DNA from: Podarcis raffonei
Lineage: Eukaryota > Chordata > Lepidosauria > Squamata > Lacertidae
Assembly: GCF_027172205.1 (NCBI RefSeq)
Contig: NC_070605.1
Coordinates: 43,301,804-43,365,803, forward strand
Direction of reading: 5' to 3'
DNA: 64,000 nucleotides
A model generated the notes under the pieces. It was not told the origin of the DNA. It did no database searches and was given only the letters and a program-made list of their open reading frames with translations. The position numbers were made by a program, and so were the translations under genes. Each line of letters starts with the position of its first letter. Within the stretch, counting starts at the first letter, position 1. Of this stretch, positions 56,201-64,000 are shown one piece after another.

Positions 56201-57593
56201 AGTTCCAGTCTTCTGTTTGCCCAGAAGATGGCAGTACTCCTATCTTAGGTACTAGAGAATGCATTGGCCTAGATTAAACACCTATACAGTTTTAGTCACT
56301 CTGAAAAGAAGTCTAAATCCAGTGTTGTGTACATCAACCTGGTAAGACCTCTCGGTTTATCTGCTATAGGTTTATATGAAAATATTCTTGCTTGAACGTC
56401 TCCAGAGGACACTGAATGCATAAACAGTATCTGAAAATAAGCAGCCTACTAAATCCATACTCTGTAGATATGAGCATCTCTGTGAGCTTAACTGTTTCCT
56501 TTCTGTGTTATTGCAGGTAAAATTCTGGTCTCAGCATATTTCCTTTATCCTTGTTGGAATAATTATTGTCACCTCTATCAGGGGCTTATTGATTACACTC
56601 ACAAAGGTAGGCCTGTATATATTCTTATTATATATAATGAGCATAAGCAGAAAAGTGTGAGTTCATCAGAACTTAGCTCTTAAGAATCTTGGGGCAGAAC
56701 CTCACAACACACACAAACACTAAAAGCAGCACCACAAGGTTGGATCCCCTCCTTCCCCTTACAGCGGTTCTCAGCCTGTGGTCCCCAGATGTTGTTGGAC
56801 TACAACTCCCATCATCCCTGAGCTCTGGCCTTGCTAGCTAGGGGTGATGGGAGTTGTAGTTCAACATCTGGGGGCCCACAGGTTGAGAAAGGCTGCGTAG
56901 CATGTAGTTCCACCAACCTCATGATTTGTGTTGTCATGCTGAGCAACTCTCCCACCCTGAGCCACATTCTTCGCTGGTGAGGGCAAGAAAATGCTCCCAG
57001 TGTGTCTTTAACATGGATATATAAGTGACTGTTGGAATTGGAACTGTTTCTCTTGGATAGCTAATGAGTTGTACAGACCATTTTGATGCTTAGAAAGCTA
57101 TGACATTATGCAACAGAATAGCCATTTCTACTGTCCCTTGAAATTTAATTAGAATGTTGTACTTAGAACATCATATTGGATTATATATCTATATATAGAT
57201 GGTTTTCTGTGTTTTGTCTTCCAGTTTTTCTATGCTATCTCAAGCAGCAAGTCTTCTAATGTCATTGTTCTGCTACTGGCACAAATAATGGTGAGTGTTT
57301 TAGACCCGAATGGTGAAAAGCTACTTCTTAGCTATGTAAGCAGCTGGAAATGGGGATGCCTGATGTTTCCTTTCTCTCTTCTGCAGGGGATGTATTTTGT
57401 GTCTTCAGTGCTTCTGATTCGAATGAGTATGCCTCCAGAGTATCGCACCATCATTACGGAAGTTCTAGGAGAATTACAGTTTAACTTCTACCACCGCTGG
57501 TTTGATGTTATATTTCTGGTCAGTGCTCTCTCCAGCATCCTCTTCCTCTACCTGGCGCATAAGCAGGCTCCTGAAAAGCACATGGCACTCTGA
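47222..57593 (+). CDS. GPR89: Golgi pH regulator, complete, 14 coding exons
   Basis: GPHR is a multi-pass Golgi membrane protein, reported as a voltage-dependent anion channel, that supports Golgi acidification, transport and glycosylation.

Coding exons: 47222-47263, 49171-49230, 50272-50375, 50553-50659, 50776-50877, 51645-51765, 52466-52546, 53703-53812, 54541-54629, 55422-55514, 55901-55996, 56517-56606, 57225-57290 and 57387-57593. All introns are GT-AG, phases join, and the sum is 1368 bp (455 codons plus stop), the length I recall for human.

It starts [14 protein letters not shown]. Family landmarks in order: [59 protein letters not shown], a loop with [37 protein letters not shown], and the end [11 protein letters not shown]. 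Hydrophobic stretches match the N-terminal GPHR and C-terminal ABA-GPCR-type regions. The symbol could be GPR89A or B in human usage. Introns carry a SINE, two MITEs, a possible LINE tail and a solo LTR; none touches an exon. Confidence 0.97.
47264..49170 (+). other. GPR89: GPR89 intron 1
   Basis: Starts GTAACG and ends CCTCTGCAG. It begins in the GC-rich promoter zone. I recognise no repeat beyond a short ATTATTATTAATTAAACTG stretch near 47,921 and a C/A tract near 48,959-48,976. Confidence 0.85.
49605..49742 (-). mobile_element. tRNA-derived SINE in GPR89 intron 2
   Basis: Minus-strand order: TGGACCATAGCTTGGTGTAG (A-box region), GATCATCTGCTTTGAATATG, then a mutated B-box area, then CTGAGCTGGATGGACAACTG and TATAAGGTGGCTTCC. 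Same family as 20,885-21,055, with internal deletions. Confidence 0.7.
49773..49894. mobile_element. Palindromic MITE in GPR89 intron 2
   Basis: AACCTTTGACTATCCAGATG and ACAACTCCCATCAGCCTCAG are mirrored by GATGATGGGAGTTGTAGTTC and ACTGGAGGTTCAAAGGCC. Moderately decayed; no clear duplication. Confidence 0.7.
51869..52287 (-). mobile_element. Solo LTR fossil in GPR89 intron 6
   Basis: The 419-bp block is bounded by the inverted pair TGTCAGG and CCTGACA, and a perfect 5-bp duplication CTGAT (51,864-51,868 and 52,288-52,292). A polyadenylation-like AATAAAAAG on the minus strand sets its direction against GPR89. No internal genes are present, so it is a recombined solo LTR. The 5-bp duplication fits gypsy/ERV-type elements; I favour gypsy without proof. 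It ends 178 bp before exon 7. The intact TSD suggests moderate age. Confidence 0.85.
52715..52925 (-). mobile_element. Possible LINE 3' tail in GPR89 intron 7
   Basis: An A/T-rich run (AAATAAATAAATCAAGAGGC, then AACAAAAATACAACTTATTA) followed by AGGCCTGGGAGAAAAAAGTC looks like an inverted retroposon 3' UTR. No protein motif remains, so the family is unsure. Confidence 0.4.
56762..56895. mobile_element. Palindromic hAT-like MITE in GPR89 intron 12
   Basis: CAGCGGTTCTCAGCCTGTGG faces CCACAGGTTGAGAAAGGCTG. The arms carry GGACTACAACTCCCATCATC and GATGGGAGTTGTAGTTCAAC. Same subfamily as 38,513-38,641. Flanking 8-mers do not match. Confidence 0.88.
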
Positions 57594-57945
57594 ATCCAAC
57601 TTGGTTCTTCACTGTGTGATGGACGAAAGCAAAGTATTTGGCATATTGCCATCTTTTTTTTGCGATGGATTATCAGTTCTTTGACAAGAACCAAGTATGT
57701 CAGCGTAGGCAAAAGGAGAGGCAAGAAATAGCCCCAAGAAACAACCCTTGTGCTATAAGCATGTCCTTGAGTGGAAATAAATCACAAGGAGTGAAAGGGC
57801 AGCTCTCTCTAAAGCAGCATGGGAAGAAACAATTCTGTGATGTTTAGTAAGTGTGATTGGCAAGATGTCTGCTTTAATGTCTTAATCTGGAAGTAGTGAT
57901 TCTGGAACTGAACATCTAAATAAACCAGCTTTTATAACAATTCAC
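57594..57945 (+). other. GPR89: GPR89 3' UTR with AATAAA
   Basis: The 3' UTR follows the TGA at 57,591-57,593. A canonical AATAAA lies at 57,919-57,924 after ACATCTA, so cleavage is expected at roughly 57,940. No other canonical signal is seen earlier in the UTR. Confidence 0.7.
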
Positions 57946-59749
57946 AATATTGTTGTGATAACCCTACAGACTTTGGAAACGAGTTACTTCTCCGAAGATG
58001 GAATGAAGAGTGGTGAATTAACAAGGGTCTGGATATTTCAAAAGCAGCTCTGGGCAGCTTGTGACCAATCAAACTGAATGTTGCATGCCAGGGTTTTGTT
58101 CCTACCCTGTCTAGCACTGCCATGTCACTGTATCATTAGTGGGCTGTGTAGCCCTCGTCAAAGAAGGTATATCTCAGCCCCTTTGCTGTTTCATTGGATC
58201 TTAGTTCAGTCCTTATCCATTTCCATTCCATATTGTAAGGAGAAATGATGCAGAAATTTGATAGCAAATATTCCTATGTATATTACATATATGATGTTGG
58301 TTTTCCTCCTTGTGGATCCCACTGTAACCTAACATATTGCTGATGAAACCTACCTCTTGATTCCAGAATTAGGTGTATCAGAGAAACCCTCCATATGGCT
58401 AGGAAGTGGATACTCAGGGCAATGATAAGGCAGCTCAGTGAGACATGGATTAAAAATGGTCATGTTGTAGTTAGGTAGATTCAAAAGCTCTCTTCTAATA
58501 TGCATGAACAGACTGAAGAAGGGGCAGAGGAAATGCCTGAAAGAAGCAATTAATAAAGGCCTGCAGCTCCACCCTGTTTCCGCCCGCCCCCCCCAGCAAG
58601 AATGATCTATGAACATTTCTCTGCCACCCCGTCTGATGGTGAAACAGTTGCCAGACTTAGTACTGATTGATTTGACTATTGGGACAGCAGCTTCTGTTTA
58701 TGGAAGAGAACAGGGAACCGTCCACCAAGCAGACTGTGATTGGAAACTGAGCAGCAGCTTCTTCTGCCTCCTCCGTACAGCACATGGCAGAGAGGGCCGT
58801 GGGCCGAAGAGAAAGGTGAAAGACCACCTGATGCAGCAAGGGGGCAGAATGCATGGATGAAGGTTTGGAATTGTAGAAGATCTGGGTGAGGGTTGCTAGA
58901 GGAAATCAAGGGATCTACTATATGTGGGAAATAAAAAAAGGATAGCAAGTATGATAAAAAATGAAATAAAAACCTTAGCCATGTATCTTCATGTGTATAC
59001 ATTTTGTAGTCTAAAGTTGGTTCACCTTTTCATTAAGGCACCTTGTTTGACCTCATCAGAATGAGACAAAAGTTGGGCGAGGGTTCTGGTCAAATGGTAG
59101 GTTGCAGGAACAGAATCTTTCACATTCTGTATATCAGATACGCTGCAGACACAGATCAGACTACCGTGAAACAATGTATTTTAAAACTTAAAATGGAATT
59201 AATACTGTGAAAGCAACCAATGTAGATATGCCAGTGCATAACTGATACTTCAGTGTTTTCAAAGTGTTCAAATGTTGGGCAACAAAGCCTAAAATTAGTT
59301 TGTACTAAAATGACTACACATTAATATTTGCTTTGGTTAATGGTTCAAATTATACGAGCAATAAATGTTAATAAGAATGATTATTGATTTAATTGGGATA
59401 TAGTAAGTGTACATATGCATGGTAGGTATTCACTCACCGTTTTCCGTTAGGAAGCTTTGGCTGCAATCAACACAGTAACATTTTTAATGCATGCAGTCCT
59501 GGTCCTCATGGAAAAAGCCTGAAGCTTAACAAAAATGAGGTAGGAATCCAGTAGGATCCCTTCCTCACCTGAAAGCCATGTTATCTAGGGCCCAATCCTA
59601 TACATGTTTGTTTGTTCAATGGGCCTTTGTTTCCAGTAAGCATGCACAAGAAAGTAGCCAACATTTTCTAAGCAGTAAGATTTGTAACACTGCTTCAGAA
59701 TACTATTCCCTTTTGGGCACTACCATGGGAAGGTACTTGACCCCTGGCA
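57946..59749. other. Convergent intergenic region and PDZK1 3' UTR
   Basis: About 1.8 kb between the GPR89 cleavage site and the PDZK1 stop codon, which point at each other. The right part should be PDZK1 3' UTR on the minus strand, but I see no clear minus-strand AATAAA and cannot fix its end. A C tract lies at about 58,585-58,593. No other gene is recognised. Confidence 0.45.
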
Positions 59750-59806
59750 TTACAATTTGGTATCATCTTCAGAAGCAACTGAGAGTGAAGAGGAGGATGA
59801 GTTAGC
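59750..59806 (-). CDS. PDZK1: PDZK1 terminal coding exon
   Basis: A long pyrimidine tract on the minus strand (TTTTTTTCTCTCTCTAG) precedes an exon that reads, in the phase left by the previous exon, [18 protein letters not shown] then TAA. A serine-rich run followed by an acidic S-E-D-D-T motif and a hydrophobic last residue corresponds to the human PDZK1 end (...SSSNSEDTEM). The -DTKL end satisfies the class I PDZ-ligand rule (Thr at -2, Leu at 0). It is only 18 codons plus stop, easy for gene finders to miss. It is called by splice signal, phase and similarity together. Confidence 0.85.
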   Translation of the reverse strand, partial: ANSSSSSLSVASEDDTKL

Positions 59807-62800
59807 CTAGAGAGAGAAAAAAACAGTAAACAAGTAAGAAACGCTCCCAGCAGCAGTCTGATCTAGTCTAGAATATTGGCCCAGTTTGCATGAACAAGCA
59901 AATGTGCAAATTTCTGGCCTTGAGACAAACCAAGAGCAGGAAACCCAGAAAAAATGGGTTCAGATGTAACACTCAGCCAAACACTTAGCTTAGCTCCAAG
60001 GAGCGTAGCAGCAGCAGGGCTGGGGGAAGAGTGCTGAGGGCACAATCCCCCCCCCCCCGGAACTAGCACATTTGCTTGTTCACGCTAAGCCAGAAGAAGC
60101 AGCAATAACTGAGAATTATTAGCAGTATAACCACAAGGCTTAGTCATTCTGTGATTTAAGCATAGACTGAGCATAAGCTCAGCCATGCCATGTCCATAGT
60201 TGTTCTGGCCAAATCATATAAAGGTAAAGGTACCCCTGCCCGTATGGGCCAGTCTTGACAGACTCTAGGGTTGTGCGCTCATCTCACTCTAGAGGCCGGG
60301 AGCCAGCGCTGTCCGCAGACACTTCCGGGTCACGTGGCCAGCGTGACAAGCTGCATCTGGCGAGCCAGCGCAGCACACGGAACGCCGTTTACCTTCCCGC
60401 TGGTAAGCGGTCCCTATTTATCTACTTGCACCCGAGGGTGCTTTCGAACTGCTAGGTTGGCAGGCGCTGGAACCGAGCGACGGGAGCGCACCCTGCCGCG
60501 GGGATTCGAACCACCGACCTGACAATCGGCAAGTCCTAGGCGCTGAGGCTTTAACCCACAGCGCCACCCGCGCCCCTGGCCAAATCATAGGACCACTTAC
60601 TTGCAACCTAGCCATATAAACTTGGAACTGAATACCAGTGATTTAATTTAGGTTTTTGTCCAAATAAGCAAACTTAGGACTGCAACCTTGAGCAGATCCC
60701 TTTCCTCAGCCTTTATAAATAAGGTAACTCACCCTCTCTCGTGGTTCTGGCAATGGTCCATCTGGCTCTGGGGCTTGTATCTCTGTGTAAGCAGGAGGGT
60801 CACTACTGCTGTCTGGTGAATCTGCCATGGGGGCAGTGACGGGCATATTCTGGGCCTTGAAGTACCGATAAGCTTCTTCTCCACATACTACTAGTTTCAG
60901 CTTGTTTCCACCATCATGGATTCTTGCCACGACATCATCATAATCTTCATTCTCCACGTTTGCACCGTTGACTTCTATTAAGATGTCATCGATTTGCAGC
61001 CCTGCTCTTTCTGCTGGGCCACCCTCCTTTACCTGAAATTATATCGTATTAAAAAGCCAGGCATTTTATTGCTTGAGAGTGGGTGGGCAGAGTATGGTAA
61101 GGGGTAGTTCTGACCGCTAGGAAGCTTTGTACACTGTGAAGATACAATTAATGAAATGCAATAGTTAAAAATAGTGAGATGGTATTTCCTTCCCAGGGGG
61201 TGCTGCCATTGCTTGTTGTGCTCACCAACCCCACCTACCTGCCAACATTTTTACCTGGCCAACCCCTACTCCCTTTACACCTCACCCACCCCTAGCCTAC
61301 CCACTCCCAGCTCACCCCACCCTCCCCTTTAAATATGACTACAGTGATTTTTAGCTGGGGGAGCTCTTCAGAGGGCACTTTGCCAAAACTCACTCTGAAG
61401 CGCCACCCACCCTCTTTTAAGCACAGCTGTAGTGATGCTTCAGAGAGCGGTTTTTACTTTTATTTATTTTCACATGCGGATTTAGAGCACGGGAGTTTGA
61501 AAACAAAGTCAATGGTCACATTCTTCGCTAGCAAGTGGCACAAAAGAAGTGGTAGCACGGAAATGGATAAGGTCCCGAGAAAAGGTTTGACGTGAAGTTA
61601 AAAAACGATGAGAATAGGGCATCACAAGATTTGGAGGGAATTCAAGTTAATGTCAAAGAAATAATTGGCTGTCGATTTCTGGTGGCAATTCATGAAACGG
61701 CAAGATACTGTGCAATGCACAGGTTTGGGGTTTCATATGCTTGCAGCTACTCACCATGGCATGAAAAACGGATAGAATGCTGTCAATAGATCAGTGGTGA
61801 GGAAAAAAATCTGGGGCTTAACAGTACAGAGTAATTGAATGTGATCTAAACAGTTATGGAATGGAAGAAATAATACAAATTGTTTAGAAAACTTTGATTC
61901 CTTGTATTTATCAGAATTTGCATCATAAAAGAGAATTGGCGTTGATGTCTAACCTACACATAATGTAATATATGCACTGAATAGGTGACTTTTTTTGCTA
62001 TAACTCTAATTATATAAATTTAAATAATTTTAAAAGCTTCTTTCATGGGCCCCCTTTCAACTCTTAATATTGTGCATGAGTCTTTCATGCTCCTCCTTGT
62101 GGCCATGCAGCAGCAAAAAGGGGGGTAGGGAATGTGCAAGCCTGGGGCAAGGCTAGACTGAAAGTGGTCCCTGCATTGTGCACCTCTTGAGCAGAAGGGT
62201 TGGGCAACTGCTGCTCATATTTGGCATCATGTTTATTTCACCAGCATATGGATTAGATGAATACCTCTTTGATGAACTGGCCAGGCAAACCTTTGATGGC
62301 ATTCAAACGGAAGCCAAAGCCACTGGGACCCTTTACCAGGTAGCAGAGTCTGGGCTTGTGATGCTCTTTCGCCGTATGACATGTTGGCACTTCAGCCTCA
62401 CATGGAGATTGCACCGGGGTTGTGTGATAGTAGAGGCATGGGGATATCTTAGCCTTAGTAACCAAAAGAAGAAAAAAAGCATTTATTGCAAAATACACAT
62501 TGCTACCAAACATCGTGTGATGATAAAACCTCCCTTACACATTTTGGGATATAATGAGCAATATTTGCCACTAAATATTTGCAAATCTCTTGCTTCTCTC
62601 TTCCGTAATAGCAGATGACACATTCAGTCCCTCCTTTCCTCCATTCCCTATATCCTATCAATTTATAAGCACACTGCAGAGAATGATGCAGGAACTTGTG
62701 TGGGTGGAATAAACTGGCTCTATGACATTTTGACCCTCCAACTGTTGAAGAAGGAGTGAACATTTTACTTTGCTTTGAGTCATGTCATTAAATACTTTAT

Positions 62801-63506
62801 ATCTATTCCCCCCCCCCAAAAAACCCCACAAATAGCTTCCAAACATTTATAACATAAGCAAAATAATATAAATGCATCTATACCTACTTGGTGCCTATAT
62901 GTTCAGCTGGCAATATTCCATGCATTTTTCAAAAATTGAAAGTTTGCATACAGATAATCAGAATTCTGCACCAGGAAAAGAGGAGCTGGTATATATTTGC
63001 TAATTTGGTATGAGTCATTTTGCCAAAAGGGGAGGGAAAATACAGCAATGTAGGAAGTTCCACGCCCTGCCAAGCCTTCTCAGCTTCCACCTGTGGCTTC
63101 TGAATCTCCGCCAGACTTTCAGGCTAATCCTTCCAACCTAGAAACTTGCTTATAAAAAGAATTAAAATTGGCATTCTCTGCATATGTTACCAATTTCTAT
63201 GCTTGCACTATGTAACTACAGATAGCTGTAGCCATCTGGTTACCCCCATCGTTTTGCTCATTGTATGACTTCCAAGTTAGTAGTGCTTGTGCGCAACTGT
63301 GTCTGTTACCATTTTGTACATGGCATCGGTTTCGTCATCCACCACCAGCAGCACAGTTTTTTCACCAGACTTCCTGATCTTCTCCACGACAGCCTCGTGG
63401 TCCAGTGCTTCAACCGACTCTCCATTGACAGCCACCAGGATGTCATTGTCCTTGAGACCAACTTCGGCTGCAGGGCTGCCAGAATCAATGTCCTTAATTA
63501 AGTGAC
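59750..63506 (-). CDS. PDZK1: PDZ scaffold PDZK1, 3' part (four exons)
   Basis: PDZK1 (NHERF3) is an epithelial scaffold with four PDZ domains that anchors apical transporters in kidney and gut and stabilises the HDL receptor SR-BI in liver.

Visible minus-strand coding exons, 5' to 3': 63506-63310 (PDZ3 second half: [38 protein letters not shown]), 62453-62265 (linker, then PDZ4 start with carboxylate-loop GFGF in [16 protein letters not shown]), 61032-60733 (PDZ4 remainder: [38 protein letters not shown], then a P/E/S-rich tail) and 59806-59750.

Phases are consistent: the first exon starts with two bases of a split codon and the rest join in phase 0. All donors and acceptors are GT-AG. Together they give about 246 codons, nearly the C-terminal half of the ~519-residue human protein. 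PDZ1, PDZ2 and the start of PDZ3 lie beyond the right edge. Confidence 0.94.
60219..60575 (-). mobile_element. Near-complete tRNA SINE in PDZK1 last intron
   Basis: A perfect 14-bp duplication CTGGCCAAATCATA flanks it (60,205-60,218 and 60,576-60,589). On the minus strand it starts GGGCGCGGGTGGCGCTGTGG, then GTTAAAGCCTCAGCGC, with a B-box GGTTCGAATCC, and ends CCTTTACCTTTA. It is sense to PDZK1. The exact duplication and clean promoter boxes make it the youngest-looking retroposon in the window. A decayed relative is at 548-795. Confidence 0.95.
61033..62264 (-). other. PDZK1: PDZK1 intron between the two PDZ4 exons
   Basis: Splits PDZ4 after ...GLPGQFIKE. Donor GTATTC, acceptor TTTCAG. It includes a C-rich tract at 61,226-61,330 and a loose ~90-bp duplication (TTTAAATATGACTACAGTGA near 61,328; TTTTAAGCACAGCTGTAGTG near 61,415). 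Plus-strand open frames here have no support as genes. Confidence 0.8.
62454..63309 (-). other. PDZK1: PDZK1 intron between PDZ3 and PDZ4 exons
   Basis: Donor GTAACA at 63,309, acceptor GGTTACTAAG before GCTAAG. A C tract lies near 62,808-62,817. No repeat recognised. Confidence 0.8.
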
Positions 63507-64000
63507 CTGTACGCAAAAATAAGAAAGGCCTGATACTTGGTAAAGTGCCTTAGTGGGTTTTCGTTTAAGACCATACCTGTGGCTTAGGGCTTTTAATGTT
63601 GTTTGACTACCTCACAGAATGCTGCCTTCTCAAGAAGTGCAAGTTACACTAGCAGCCAAATGGCACTGCAGCATTTTCCAGGTGAAAGAGAAAAATTGAT
63701 TGGGCTCCAGATTTCTCAGATCCAAATTCCGTTTGATTATGAACTCAGGAAAATCATTTTCTATTAAGAACATTAGATGATCCAGGCTGGATTAGACCAA
63801 ATAAATAATGCTCTATCCCCACCTGTCATTTTTAAGATGACAGCATAAAGCACATCTGTTCACACAGTCATATGGGGGGATGTCTAGCAGTTATTTTTGC
63901 TGCTGCTGCTGCTGAATTACCTTTTATCGAGTGAATGTTTATTGAGTGAATCTTTATTAAATTTGTATATCACCCTTCATCTGTAGCTCTTAGGGCAGTT
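63507..64000 (-). other. PDZK1: PDZK1 intron within PDZ3, cut by window edge
   Basis: Ends (minus strand) in TTTTTGCGTACAG before the PDZ3 exon. Contains a (TGC)n run at 63,898-63,914. The exon with the first half of PDZ3 is not in the window. Confidence 0.75.

Noticed and set aside
62178-62618. 146-codon plus-strand frame over the PDZ4 exon
   Set aside because: It is the antisense of the PDZK1 exon 62,265-62,453, which has consistent splice sites and phase on the minus strand.
1-64000. CRISPR arrays, operons, phage or bacterial islands
   Set aside because: Spliced vertebrate genes and vertebrate retroposons fill the window. Tandem arrays here are microsatellites or transposon cores without spacer structure.
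1-64000. Polintons or other capsid- or envelope-bearing elements with internal genes
   Set aside because: Only two solo LTR fossils were seen. No internal viral or Polinton gene was recognised.

Overview
The window is vertebrate nuclear DNA, almost certainly from a squamate reptile (lizard or snake). It has spliced genes with conserved GT-AG junctions and a tRNA-derived SINE of the Sauria type at 6882-7177. It also has RTE-BovB LINE 3' ends (10015-10370 and 21931-22450), several CR1/L2/L1 LINE tails, a tRNA-Lys SINE with a CR1 tail, and many short DNA transposons with visible target-site duplications. A lacertid-like lizard would fit the repeat mix, but I cannot fix the genus by eye.

Layout. 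1-34,000 is intergenic and repeat-rich. I find no confirmed gene there, only one doubtful orphan exon near 8259-8380. The GJA8 coding exon (connexin 50, lens gap junction) is intact at 34,322-35,587 (+). 35,588-46,900 is a second intergenic stretch with clear hAT-type MITEs. GPR89 (Golgi pH regulator) runs from 47,222 to 57,593 (+). I placed all 14 coding exons by splice sites and phase; they sum to 455 codons plus stop, the length I recall for the human protein. PDZK1 runs convergently on the minus strand from 59,750 to the right edge. Its last four coding exons are visible: the second half of PDZ3, the PDZ3-PDZ4 linker with the first half of PDZ4, the second half of PDZ4 with the tail, and an 18-codon terminal exon ending in a class I PDZ ligand (DTKL). 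The order GJA8 - GPR89 - PDZK1 matches the amniote neighbourhood known from human 1q21.1.

The genes do not form an operon or pathway. They are a lens connexin, a housekeeping Golgi anion channel and an epithelial PDZ scaffold kept together by synteny.

The most unusual structures are in the non-coding DNA: a perfect 65-bp inverted repeat with an 8-nt loop (3467-3604); a 978-bp pogo/Tigger-like foldback element whose GC-rich core has grown 160-bp and 60-bp tandem arrays (24,322-25,299); a dispersed family of palindromic hAT-like MITEs carrying a ZNF143-like core; two LINE 3' ends joined tail to tail through an (AAT)n tract; and two old LTR fossils, one of them inside GPR89 with a perfect 5-bp target-site duplication. 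I did not find a convincing new gene system. The best novel leads are the foldbacks and the orphan exon.
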